Origin: Levilactobacillus parabrevis ATCC 53295
GTDB lineage: Bacteria > Bacillota > Bacilli > Lactobacillales > Lactobacillaceae
DNA length: 64,000 nucleotides
Reading direction: 5' to 3'
Assembly (NCBI RefSeq): GCF_001434055.1
Contig: NZ_AZCZ01000007.1
Span: 1 to 64,000 of the forward strand
Shown: positions 1-10,600 of the stretch, one piece after another
Layout: the number at the start of each line of letters is the position of its first letter
Numbering within the stretch: position 1 is the stretch's first letter
Position numbers and translations under genes: made by a program
Notes under the pieces: model-generated
The model's database searches: none
What the model was told of the DNA's origin: nothing
Seen by the model: only the letters and a program-made list of their open reading frames with translations

Positions 1-56
1 CAATGTTCAGTTTTCAAAGGTCTACTTAGTTAATTGACGTATCAATCAACTTAATA

Positions 57-85
57 ATCATATCATGTTGCTGATGTGATGTCAA
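57..85 (-). promoter_or_regulatory. rrn-type promoter, proximal copy
   Basis: On the minus strand there is TTGACA at 85-80, a 17-nt spacer, and TATGAT at 62-57. The -35 is perfect and the -10 matches 5 of 6. It is the copy nearest the presumed rRNA genes. Confidence 0.75.
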
Positions 86-147
86 CAAGAAGTTTGATTT
101 AACAACGTTTCTCGCTGATTGGCTATCGCAAACGCGACGACTTAGTT

Positions 148-177
148 ATCATACCATGATATCAATTCGTCTGTCAA
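148..177 (-). promoter_or_regulatory. rrn-type promoter, middle copy
   Basis: On the minus strand there is TTGACA at 177-172, an 18-nt spacer and TATGAT at 153-148. It is preceded by the same TTG triplet as the other copies, giving TTGTTGAC in all three. It lies 92 bp upstream of the proximal copy. Confidence 0.7.
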
Positions 178-237
178 CAAGCAATTTCAATGTTTTAAAT
201 TGGTCTAGCTTGTCGTCGTGAATTGGCAACGGATATA

Positions 238-266
238 ACTATACCAAGCAGAGGGACAATCGTCAA
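238..266 (-). promoter_or_regulatory. rrn-type promoter, distal copy
   Basis: On the minus strand there is TTGACG at 266-261, a 17-nt spacer and TATAGT at 243-238. It lies 89 bp upstream of the middle copy and again has the TTGTTGAC context. Confidence 0.65.
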
Positions 267-366
267 CAAAAATCGCAAAATAATTGCATCTTTTTCAAAA
301 GCCGAATGACTAACCTTACTGGCATTTTTTTGATAAGCGTAGACCGTGTGTTTCCTAATTTAAAGA

Positions 367-1551
367 TCATAATGGTTCGTCCGCTTTTTTCAGTCTTGGC
401 AGGACCCCCACGGCCACGACTAACATAATTAAGCCGTTGACCACAGCACAGATTAAAAATAACTGCGAAAAGCCTTGCGATGAACCGACAATCAGGCCAC
501 CCATTACGGGACCGATTGCTTTTCCTAATGAAGAAAATGCATTGACTAATCCTTGGTACTTACCTTCGTTACCAATCGTGTACGCGTTAATTAATGCCGG
601 CACCCCTGGCACGTAGATTGCTTCCCCCAAAGTTAGCAAGGTCATCGCTACAAATAGGACGACCGTACCCGTTGCACTACTTAATAGAAGAAACGAGCTT
701 CCAATTGCCCCCAAACCGATGATGATTTGGGCCGGTAAAGCCTTGACCCGACTGACTTTGGTCATCAAAGACTGCACGACAATCAAGAGGACGCCATTGT
801 ACACCCACAGATGGCTGTACAGACGAATCCCCAACCCCTGATTCTGAATATAAACGGAAACGTTACTCATCCACTGCGCATAGGTTAGCCACATCAACGT
901 CAAACTCACGAGAACCAGTCCGATTCGCATAATGCCTAACTGTGCCCGCTTAACCGGCGCTTGTGAGGCAATCGCTGTCTTTCGAATCCCCCGGACGGGT
1001 TGCGACAGTCGCCCGGCATATTTAGCCCACAAGCCGGTCGCTAACAAATAACACAGAATTAATAGAAAGAAGATCGGTTTCAGACTGTGGTGAAATAGAA
1101 TCCCAATGCTTGCTGTCCCCACGACTAAACCTAAGTTAATGAAGATATAGAGAACATTGAAGACGCGGCCACTCCCCCGACTAAGATGTGCTGCCACCGC
1201 CGTAATCAGCGTCAGCATGCCTCCCGTCAGCAGGCCAAAGATGATCAGCACAACGGGATACGCCAATCGGCCATTCCAAAAGAAGCCAATCACCGCATCA
1301 AGAACTAGCCCACCCAGTAGACCAAGCCCCACTCGTTTGGCATCAAAGCGATCCGTCAAGACCCCACCAAGGTAACCACCTAACACGTTGAATCCCGAAT
1401 AGGCCGCGAGAATCACCCCGCTGACAACCAGGCTCAGATTAAGATTATTATGTAGATAAATCGTCGTTAACGGCCACATCACACTATAAGCCGTATTGAC
1501 CAGTAATCCCAGCAGTAACAGTGGCCATAGTGAGCGAATCACCTTGTACAT
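367..1551 (-). CDS. MFS transporter
   Basis: A 394-residue membrane protein of the major facilitator superfamily with about 12 hydrophobic segments. The family motif between TM2 and TM3 is visible as GGVLTDRFDAKRVG, near residues 60-73. The first helix follows immediately on the start codon and a short basic linker lies in mid-protein near residues 178-205, as in 6+6 helix MFS proteins. The ATG is preceded by AAGGAGG at 9 nt on the minus strand. Family logic suggests proton-driven drug or metabolite efflux, but the substrate cannot be read from sequence. The gene stands alone between the rrn promoters and the divergently transcribed lysS. Confidence 0.85.
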   Translation of the reverse strand: MYKVIRSLWPLLLLGLLVNTAYSVMWPLTTIYLHNNLNLSLVVSGVILAAYSGFNVLGGYLGGVLTDRFDAKRVGLGLLGGLVLDAVIGFFWNGRLAYPVVLIIFGLLTGGMLTLITAVAAHLSRGSGRVFNVLYIFINLGLVVGTASIGILFHHSLKPIFFLLILCYLLATGLWAKYAGRLSQPVRGIRKTAIASQAPVKRAQLGIMRIGLVLVSLTLMWLTYAQWMSNVSVYIQNQGLGIRLYSHLWVYNGVLLIVVQSLMTKVSRVKALPAQIIIGLGAIGSSFLLLSSATGTVVLFVAMTLLTLGEAIYVPGVPALINAYTIGNEGKYQGLVNAFSSLGKAIGPVMGGLIVGSSQGFSQLFLICAVVNGLIMLVVAVGVLPRLKKADEPL

Positions 1552-1754
1552 GTCGAACGCCTCCTTACAATAACCATCAGTCTATCACGTTTCCCTGGGG
1601 TATCGAAACCACCTAGCCAGAGAAAATATATCGATTAATTTAGTAAAGCGTTTCCATTCCCGAAACTTCCCGAATGCCATTTTCAATTTTCACTTTTTTC
1701 CTTATTTAACGGGCGATTAGGCTTGCTTATTAACCTAAAATCAACTAAATTTAA

Positions 1755-3320
<1,566 letters not shown>

Positions 3321-3339
3321 TTCGAAAAGAGGCAATCGA

Positions 3340-4851
3340 ATGAGAGTAAACCAGCTGATAGCGCTCCTCCAGGAACACAATCTGTATCGGGGAACAACAC
3401 TATCCGACGACGTTGCCTTTGACGGGTTAGCTTATGACTCGCGCAAAGTTAGCGCCAATAGCCTCTTTGTTTGCAAAGGATTCAACTTCTCCGTGGACTA
3501 CCTTCACCAAGCCGTAGCTAACGGTGCCAGTTGCTATTTGGCTGAAAAGGACTACGACATTGCCACCCCTGGAATTTTTGTGACCGACGTGCGCAAGGCC
3601 TTATCCTTAGCCGCCCAGCTATACTTCGGTTTCCCACAGAATGACCTCTTCGTGATCGGCTATACCGGGACCAAGGGCAAGACGACTTCTACGTATTTCA
3701 CCAGAAATATCCTGGAACAGGCTTTCCCGAAACAAGTTGCGATGTTCTCTACGATCAATCACATTTTGGGTCCAAAACCAGAGGACCAATTCAAGGCCCA
3801 CCTGACCACAGCGGAATCATTCGATATCTTTCGGGAAATGCGCCAGGCCGTGACTAACGGGCAGAAGGTGCTGGTCATGGAAGTTGCCTCGCAGGCCTAC
3901 CTGTTAGACCGTGTATACGGATTGAAATTCAACGTGGGATTGTTCTTGAACATTTCCCCCGATCACATTGGGGTCAACGAGCACCCGAACTTTGCCAACT
4001 ATCTTTTCTGCAAAATGCAGCTAATGTTGAACTCGGATAACTGTATCATTGATGCGGATACCGATCACTTCGACGAGGTTTTGGCAGCAGCGACGGTCTC
4101 GACGGCGCCCGACCACATCTTCACTTATGGCGTCAACCAGCCCACCGCGACGGTTTCCCTCACCAGTGAGGAAGCCACGTTGACCGCTAGTAAATTCCGG
4201 TTGTCCGTCAATCAGGACACTGAACAACTTGCCGACTTGGCAACGACTTACAGTGTTTCGGTTCCCGGCGACTTCAATCAGAGTAACGCCACGGCGGCAA
4301 TTCTAGCCAGTGCCTTGGCTGGTGCTCACGTGACCGATATGCAAACGGGATTGGCAAACACCACCATTCCGGGACGGATGGAAGTGTTGACCACCAAGCA
4401 ACACGGAACGGTCTATATTGACTACGCCCACGACTGGGGAAGCATGAACGCCCTCCTGCACTTCTTACACGCCCAATTCCCAGATCACCGAATCACGGCG
4501 GTCTTGGGAAGTACTGGCGATAAGGGTGAGGACCGGCGCGAGGGTTTTGCCAAAGCGTTGAACGATTACGCTAACGTCGCCTTCTTAACAACGGATGACC
4601 CGGGTCACGAAGACCCCATTGCCATTGCCAAGGAAATCGATAGTCATATCGACCACACCAAGGTTCAGACAACGATTATTCCGCAGCGAGAAGACGCTAT
4701 CCACCACGCCATTGCGACAGCAACGAATGACGACCTCGTGATTCTTGCCGGCAAAGGCCAGGATGCTTATCAAAAAATCAACGGTGTCGATACCCCCTAC
4801 GCCACAGATCCAGTTGTGGCCCAGGAAGTCATCGATGAACTTGAAGCTTAA
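3340..4851 (+). CDS. murE: UDP-N-acetylmuramyl-tripeptide synthetase, probably L-lysine type
   Basis: Mur ligase that adds the third residue to UDP-MurNAc-Ala-Glu in peptidoglycan synthesis. The 503-residue protein has an N-terminal nucleotide-sugar domain, the P-loop GYTGTKGKT (about 108-116), a KMQLM segment holding the probable carbamylated lysine (Lys225), and a C-terminal ligase domain. The substrate-selecting motif reads DDPG (419-422). mDAP-adding enzymes have DNPR here and its arginine is missing, so lysine is the likely substrate. The open frame reaches back into lysS, but the ATG at 3340 with an AAGAGG site is the credible start. A strong bidirectional terminator follows. Confidence 0.9.
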   Translation: MRVNQLIALLQEHNLYRGTTLSDDVAFDGLAYDSRKVSANSLFVCKGFNFSVDYLHQAVANGASCYLAEKDYDIATPGIFVTDVRKALSLAAQLYFGFPQNDLFVIGYTGTKGKTTSTYFTRNILEQAFPKQVAMFSTINHILGPKPEDQFKAHLTTAESFDIFREMRQAVTNGQKVLVMEVASQAYLLDRVYGLKFNVGLFLNISPDHIGVNEHPNFANYLFCKMQLMLNSDNCIIDADTDHFDEVLAAATVSTAPDHIFTYGVNQPTATVSLTSEEATLTASKFRLSVNQDTEQLADLATTYSVSVPGDFNQSNATAAILASALAGAHVTDMQTGLANTTIPGRMEVLTTKQHGTVYIDYAHDWGSMNALLHFLHAQFPDHRITAVLGSTGDKGEDRREGFAKALNDYANVAFLTTDDPGHEDPIAIAKEIDSHIDHTKVQTTIIPQREDAIHHAIATATNDDLVILAGKGQDAYQKINGVDTPYATDPVVAQEVIDELEA

Positions 4852-4865
4852 CTGCTTATGCGACT

Positions 4866-4902
4866 AAAAAACGTCTAGGACGAGTTGTCCTGGACGTTTT
4901 TT
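4866..4902. terminator. Bidirectional terminator between murE and the 4921-5886 gene
   Basis: Arms AAAAAACGTC...GGAC and GTCC...GACGTTTTTT pair around a short GAGTT loop. The A-run and T-run flank the stem, so it can serve both convergent genes. Confidence 0.85.
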
Positions 4903-4920
4903 AATCTCATTACTTCGTTA

Positions 4921-5886
4921 CTACCGCTTTTTACGACGGTTACGCCGTTGCTTACGGCTGTATTTTAAATGTTTAGCCGGACGCTTCTTGGTTAGCTGAC
5001 GGTCCGTGGTGAATAGTTCTCGTCCAGTCACGGGATGCGCATTCAAATAGTCTCGTGTGAAGGCATCCACAGCATCATGATCATTGGCATCGATACCTGC
5101 TCGCCGCATAGCCGAAGCCAGTTCTTCATAGAAGCTTTCGAGTTTGGGATTGTACATGGTAACTAGGGCTGTATGATTCTTCGCAACCCACGCCAACAAT
5201 TCTTGGGACTGCTTCAACTGCTGTTGATCAGCTAAGTAGGTGAACAACGTCGTTAAAGCGAAAGGTACCAGGTTGAACAGTTCTGGTACACGATCCTTTT
5301 CATCCAACAAGTGGGTGAAGGGGCCAAACATAATGGATGAAACGGCCTCAGCATCCCAATCGACCGGCTGAAGCTTTTTGCCCGTAATCATCAATTCCGC
5401 CGTAGTATGCACGATGGTGACGAACCGTTGCCGATCCGCAGCACTTAAATTGTGAACTTCCGGTTGCGTCCCCATCGCCGCTAACCAGTCCTCAACCAGC
5501 GTCACAACCCCTTCGTAAGCTTGTTGTTCCTCGGCAACTTCCGCGTGCTTTTCCACTAAGGCTGGCCGTGCCTGCTTCAATGCTGCCAGTAATTCTGACA
5601 GGTTGGTAGCAGCCTGAGCCTTAAAGTAAGCCATCAGCACTGGAATAACTGCGACATAGTAGACGTGTGGTCGATCGACCAACGTTGGCAAAGCTGCCAG
5701 CGTGCCGCTGACCTGCTGTGCGGTCCAGGCGCCAGTTCCTAAGTTAACGGTTGCACGGGCTTGCGTGACATCCTGTAGAATATCGGTCGCATACTTTTGC
5801 TGATTTGCGGATAACCGCGTTAAGTGCTCCGGGGTCAAGAACTCCGTGGGCGTCATTAGTTCGGCTGTTGCATCTGTCTCTTCCAT
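4921..5886 (-). CDS. Uncharacterised helical protein with basic C-terminal tail
   Basis: A 321-residue soluble protein that I do not recognise. It is rich in Ala, Leu and Gln, lacks membrane segments and looks all-helical. Its last 17 residues are almost all Lys and Arg (HLKYSRKQRRNRRKKR), which suggests nucleic-acid or ribosome contact; that is inference. The open frame starts at a GTG (5919), but a promoter (-10 TATAAT at 5930-5925) sits only 6 bp upstream of that codon, so transcription would start at about it. The ATG at 5886 follows AGGGGAA at 8-9 nt and is preferred. Confidence 0.7.
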   Translation of the reverse strand: MEETDATAELMTPTEFLTPEHLTRLSANQQKYATDILQDVTQARATVNLGTGAWTAQQVSGTLAALPTLVDRPHVYYVAVIPVLMAYFKAQAATNLSELLAALKQARPALVEKHAEVAEEQQAYEGVVTLVEDWLAAMGTQPEVHNLSAADRQRFVTIVHTTAELMITGKKLQPVDWDAEAVSSIMFGPFTHLLDEKDRVPELFNLVPFALTTLFTYLADQQQLKQSQELLAWVAKNHTALVTMYNPKLESFYEELASAMRRAGIDANDHDAVDAFTRDYLNAHPVTGRELFTTDRQLTKKRPAKHLKYSRKQRRNRRKKR

Positions 5887-5924
5887 AACTACAATTCCCC
5901 TATCTGTCTTGAATTCCACCCTCT

Positions 5925-5953
5925 ATTATAAGCGATGACTGGCAGAATGGAAA
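5925..5953 (-). promoter_or_regulatory. Promoter of the 4921-5886 gene
   Basis: On the minus strand there is TTTCCA (5953-5948), a 17-nt spacer and a perfect TATAAT (5930-5925). It places the transcript start near 5918, which supports the ATG at 5886 over the GTG at 5919. Confidence 0.6.
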
Positions 5954-6200
5954 ATAACGGCTGTCTTCTATGAAAGAACGACCACCCTATTCCGTACAGA
6001 AACTAATTATTAATAATTGTCGAGGACTATTAATAACAGTTTAGCGAGCCTTATCGTCACACTGTCCATTACACCAAGACCCAAAATATTTAAGAAATGG
6101 CCAAATCTCACTGTTTCCCCGTCTAAATTCAAGACAAATTGGCCAAAGTCGGTTATATTTAAGGTTCGAAGACTTATCGGAAAAAGGAGCGCTCATTTAC
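5954..6200. other. Divergent intergenic region, no gene seen
   Basis: A/T-rich spacer between the divergent 4921-5886 gene and the thiolase. TATTAATAA occurs twice near 6008-6035. I see no clear consensus promoter for the thiolase, no RNA gene and no operator I can name. Confidence 0.4.
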
Positions 6201-7370
6201 ATGGCAGAAGAAGTTGTTATTGTTAGTGCGGCACGGACCCCCATCGGCAAATTTGGCCGTGGTCTGCGGTCAGTTTCAGCCGTCACGTTAGGTACCATTG
6301 CCGCCCAGGCCGCCGTCACCCGTAGCGGTCTCGACCCCGCCATGATTCAGCAAACCATCTTTGGCACCGTCCTGCAGGCTGGCCTAGGTCAAAATGTGGC
6401 CCGTCAGATTGAACTTAGCGTTGGCCTTCCCGTCACAAGCACGGCGATGACCATCAATCAGGTCTGCGGATCAAGTCTAAAGGCTATTCGCCTAGGCCAA
6501 ACGGCAATCCTCATGGGAGACGCCGATGCCGTTTTAGTCGGTGGTACGGAGAGTATGAGTCAGGCGCCCTATCTCAACCATCAATCCCGTTGGGGCCACA
6601 AGTTTGGTGACGTCTCACTCACGGACAGTCTTACCCGCGACGGCCTCACCGACGCTTTTACCAACGTGCCTATGGGCATCACGGCGGAGAACGTTGCGGA
6701 ACGATTCAACGTTAGTCGCGAGGCCCAAGACGCCTTCGCACTAAATTCGCAACAAAAGGCGGTCGCCGCACAACAACATTTCCAATTCAACGATGAAATC
6801 GTTCCGGTACCGGTCGGCGATGAGCTGATCACTCAGGACGAAGCTGTCCGCGCCGACACCTCGTTGGAAAAACTAGCTGCCTTGCGACCGGCATTTCGAG
6901 CCGATGGCACTGTGACCGCAGGGAATGCGGCTGGCCTTAACGATGGTGCCGCCGCAATGGTGCTGATGCGCAAATCCGCAGCTCAGGCTGCCAACATCCC
7001 TTACCTGGCAACACTGACGGGCTACCACGAAAATGGTATCGATCCCGACATCATGGGGTACGCACCAGTCTACGCCATCCAAGACGTTCTGGACCAACAT
7101 CACTTACGCGTTAACGATATCGACCGCTATGAAGTCAACGAAGCCTTTGCCTCGCAGTCCGTCGCAATTGCTCGGGACCTTAAACTCCCCAGCGAGAAGC
7201 TCAACGTGAATGGTGGCAGCATTGCCCTCGGCCATCCACTCGGCGCCTCCGGAACCCGGATTGTCGTGACCCTCTTGCACGAATTGCTTCACAGTGATCT
7301 GCACCGTGGCCTCGCCGCCATGTGTATCGGTGGCGGCATGGGTATCGCGCTCCTATTGGAACGCGATTGA
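6201..7370 (+). CDS. Acetyl-CoA C-acetyltransferase (thiolase)
   Basis: Condenses two acetyl-CoA into acetoacetyl-CoA; in lactobacilli this feeds the mevalonate pathway for isoprenoids. The 389-residue length is typical. The catalytic set is complete: Cys89 in NQVCGSS, His345 in GHPLGASG, and Cys375 in CIGGGMG. The ATG follows AAAGGAG at about 11 nt. No other mevalonate gene is nearby, so it seems to be a stand-alone gene. Biosynthetic and degradative thiolases cannot be separated by sequence alone, but the absence of beta-oxidation neighbours favours the biosynthetic role. Confidence 0.92.
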   Translation: MAEEVVIVSAARTPIGKFGRGLRSVSAVTLGTIAAQAAVTRSGLDPAMIQQTIFGTVLQAGLGQNVARQIELSVGLPVTSTAMTINQVCGSSLKAIRLGQTAILMGDADAVLVGGTESMSQAPYLNHQSRWGHKFGDVSLTDSLTRDGLTDAFTNVPMGITAENVAERFNVSREAQDAFALNSQQKAVAAQQHFQFNDEIVPVPVGDELITQDEAVRADTSLEKLAALRPAFRADGTVTAGNAAGLNDGAAAMVLMRKSAAQAANIPYLATLTGYHENGIDPDIMGYAPVYAIQDVLDQHHLRVNDIDRYEVNEAFASQSVAIARDLKLPSEKLNVNGGSIALGHPLGASGTRIVVTLLHELLHSDLHRGLAAMCIGGGMGIALLLERD

Positions 7371-7382
7371 CCCGTTCTCTGG

Positions 7383-7388
7383 TATAAT
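7383..7388 (+). promoter_or_regulatory. Extended -10 element of the small membrane protein gene
   Basis: TGGTATAAT forms an extended -10 directly after the thiolase stop codon and 34 nt before the start of the 63-residue ORF. There is no good -35, as is usual for extended -10 promoters. Confidence 0.55.
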
Positions 7389-7421
7389 GATGCCAACGAC
7401 TTAGAGAAAAGGAAGCGCGCC

Positions 7422-7613
7422 ATGTTAACTACGGATTTCGACGTTAAACTCAAATTGATCATTCTAACTGTAGTCGGTTTCTTGGCCTTGGCCGGGGTAC
7501 TCGGCTACGTCTATCACCTGGACCATCACTTTAATCGCCGCCTAATTGGGGTCATTGCCGTCATGGTCGCCTTGGTTTTCATTCTGATTTCACTGATCTT
7601 AATTCATCATTAA
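7422..7613 (+). CDS. Small two-helix membrane protein
   Basis: A 63-residue protein with two hydrophobic segments (about 10-28 and 40-61) separated by a short basic loop, DHHFNRR. The ATG follows AAAAGGAAG at a good distance and an extended -10 promoter precedes it, so I consider it real despite its size. The function is unknown. A bidirectional terminator isolates it from addA. Confidence 0.65.
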   Translation: MLTTDFDVKLKLIILTVVGFLALAGVLGYVYHLDHHFNRRLIGVIAVMVALVFILISLILIHH

Positions 7614-7618
7614 TTTTC

Positions 7619-7669
7619 TAAAAAATCTTCACCACAATGGCCTTGGGTCGTTGCGGTGGAGATTTTTTT
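7619..7669. terminator. Bidirectional terminator (small membrane protein / addA)
   Basis: AAAAAATCTTCACC pairs with GGTGGAGATTTTTT around an imperfect loop. The right flank overlaps the addA stop codon. Confidence 0.75.
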
Positions 7670-10600
7670 AGTCTTTCACTTGTTTGCTAGGCACGGAAAC
7701 CAGGGCTCCCGTAGTCAGCAAGTACAAATACTGAGCTGTAACGGATTGTCCCGTCATCTGTTGGAGCGCCGCCGCGTACAGATTGACCTGACCACTGTAA
7801 CGGTCGATAATCTTGGTAGTACTCTGTTCAACAGCGTTCGTGTTGACGTGATCCGTCTTGTAATCAAAGAGGATGATGCCGCTCTCCGTTTGTAAATAGC
7901 CGTCCACAATCCCGTGGACCAAGACCTGTGAGTCAGCTTCCTTGAAGTCCTGGAAGAGACTCTTAGCCGGCATCAATAGGGAAAATGGGACTTCCCGATG
8001 TAATTCCGCAGGGTGGGCAAGGATCTGTTGACCAACCGGCGTGGTGAAGAACTGCAGAATCAACTCTGCCCGTACCTGTGCGGCAACCTCTGACGTCAGG
8101 ACTTGATCGGCAACTAACTGATCAATCTTAGCCTGAATCGTCGCGACCGTCGGCGTGGTTGTCACATCCAATTGCTGCAAGACCAGGTGGGTCGCCGTCC
8201 CAATTTCGGTTGGTAACGGTGCTCGAACGGTCTGTAGGAATTCGGGTCGGGCAAAATCATGCGTCACGAACCGCCGGCCGCGTTGGCCATTACCTACGGG
8301 TTGATATTCGCCAATCGTAGCGTTATCGGGATCTTCAAACAATCGCTTCGCCTCTGAGACAGACTGGTAGGCCGTCGTTTGCGTGGCTGCTTCATGGGGA
8401 TAACTAAAATCCATGACTTGTCGAATCGACTCACTCCCGGATACGGTTTCTGCTGTCTTAGCAGCCACAGTACTAGTTTCTTTGAACCAATCAACCGTTG
8501 CCTCATTAACTGCTGGGGCTGGGCCCAAATCGTTGGCTGTTGCGAAGCTTACCTTGAAATTGGTCGGATCTCCAGCGAGAGCAGCTAGCGATTCACCAGC
8601 CGGTTGTGAATCATCTTCAAATTTGGTATCCCGAATCAAGCACATCCCAATCCAATCTAAGTAATTCGCTGCGGTGCTTTTCTCCCGTAACGTGGCGTTT
8701 AAAACTAGATTGGGACTCTGGAAGGCTTGTTCCCAAACACTCAGTGCCTCTTCCTTCGTCTTATGGGAGCCTACAATATAAATCTGTGATTCCGCACGGG
8801 TCAGTGCCACGTAAAGTTTACGCATTTCTTCTGCCAAACTTGCACGCGAAATGGCTTGAGCCGTGACTAGTTTCTGCAAGCTAGGTGCCTTGATTCGACT
8901 GACGGGATCTAAGTAGTCGATCCCAATTCCCTGCTTGCCACTCATCACGTAGCTTCCTTGTTGATCCTGCCGATTAAACTGCCGCGATGCATCCATGATG
9001 AAGACAACTGGAAATTCCAATCCCTTACTTCCATGAATGGTCATGACTGACACGGCGTTCTCGGCAGCCTGAACAGGCGCCCCCGCCAAGTCATCGTCCC
9101 GTTCCTGCAAACGTTCAACGAACCGAACAAACTGGAACAGGCCCTTAAAACTACTGTGTTCATAGCTCTGCGCTCGTTCATACAGGGCATGTAGGTTGGC
9201 CTGCCGCTGTTCACCAGCCGGCATCCCTCCGACATAATCCAAGAAGCCAGTATCCTGATAAATCTGCCAGATCAAGGTTACCAGTTGATTCTGCCGAGCC
9301 ACATCGCGGAAACGCTCTAACTGTTCTAAGAAGTGACTGATCTTTTCATAAAGTGTCTGCTGAAAATCACTCGCACTTGCCGCTGCGTAGGTTTGCTGGT
9401 AGTGCAAAACAGCCTGATAGTAATCCCCCGTCCGCTGATTGATCCGTAACGCTGCCAGTTCATTTTCATTGAGCCCAACAATGGGTGAACGTAGAACTGC
9501 CGCCAGCGGAATATCCTGATAGGGATTATCAATGATTCTAAGAAGAGCCATCATAATCTGAATTTCAGTGGTCTTAAAATAGTTCTGCGCATCATTAACA
9601 ACGACTGGAATCCCTAATCGTCGCAACTCATCTGTAATAATCAGATTATTGGTTCGTGTCGGCGTCAACAAGGTAATATCACCGTACTTAATGGGCCGAT
9701 TTTTGTGAGCATCACGGTCATAAATCGGTGTTTTCGCTGCAATCAGCTCTTGAATCTTCTTTCCGGTCAGGAGCACTTCACCCTGATGCTTATTATCTAC
9801 CTGAAAGGTGGCATCCATCGGCTCCTGATCTTCCGAGTCGGCAGGACCGGATGCTTTTTCATCCCCATCCGTCAAATACACCAATAGTTCGGCTGTACTT
9901 GTCACATCTTCAGGGTAATACGTTGCTCCGAATTTTAACTGTGCGGCTCCCGTATAGTCAATTTCACCCAACTCCCGATCCATCAACTGCTTGAAGATCA
10001 GATTCGTAAAATCATCGACGTTTTTCATGGAGCGGAAGTTCTCGGCCAAAACGATTAGTTTACCAGATTGCTGGTCAGCACTGTAACGATCGGTCTTGTC
10101 CATAAATAACGTTGGATCTGCCTGCCGGAACCGGTAGATAGACTGTTTGACATCCCCCACCATGAATAAATTACCGGTGGGTGCTGGTTTCGCGATTGCT
10201 GTCAGAATCGCTTCCTGTAGACCATTCGTATCCTGATACTCATCCACCATGATTTCGGCATATTGTTGCCGTAATTGTGCAGCGACTTGCCGTGATTGAT
10301 CCGTATCACGGGTCAAAATTTCAAGTGCGGCGTGCTCCACATCAGCAAAATCCAAAACGTGACGCCGCTGTTTCTCAGCCGCATATGCATTCCGAAAGGC
10401 TGTCACAGCACGAGCCAATTCACCTACCAATTCGCCAGATCGCCGAATCGTGGTCATCGCCTGCTCCTCGGGCTGGATCAAATATCCCTTCTTCAGCGTC
10501 TCAAGTTGCTTGCGTGCTGGATCATAGTAGGTTGTCTTGAGATGGTTATACACCGCATAGTCTTCGTTAGTCTTGCGGACACTCGGCATCCGGCCCCAAT

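Larger units (their letters stand above)
1..366 (-). promoter_or_regulatory. rRNA operon leader and promoter region (operon itself lies left of the window)
   Basis: No gene is visible in this stretch. Read on the minus strand, its left end contains CTTTGAAAACTGAACA. This is the sequence typically found in the leader or processing stalk before 16S or 23S rRNA in lactobacilli. Upstream of it are three consensus promoters, listed separately, all pointing left. I infer an rrn operon beginning just outside the window. The rRNA itself is not visible, so the assignment rests on the leader motif and the unusually strong tandem promoters. Confidence 0.65.

Noticed and set aside
1642-1655. cre-like sequence upstream of lysS
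   Set aside because: GTAAAGCGTTTCCA lacks the first two fixed bases of the cre consensus, and catabolite control of lysS is not expected.
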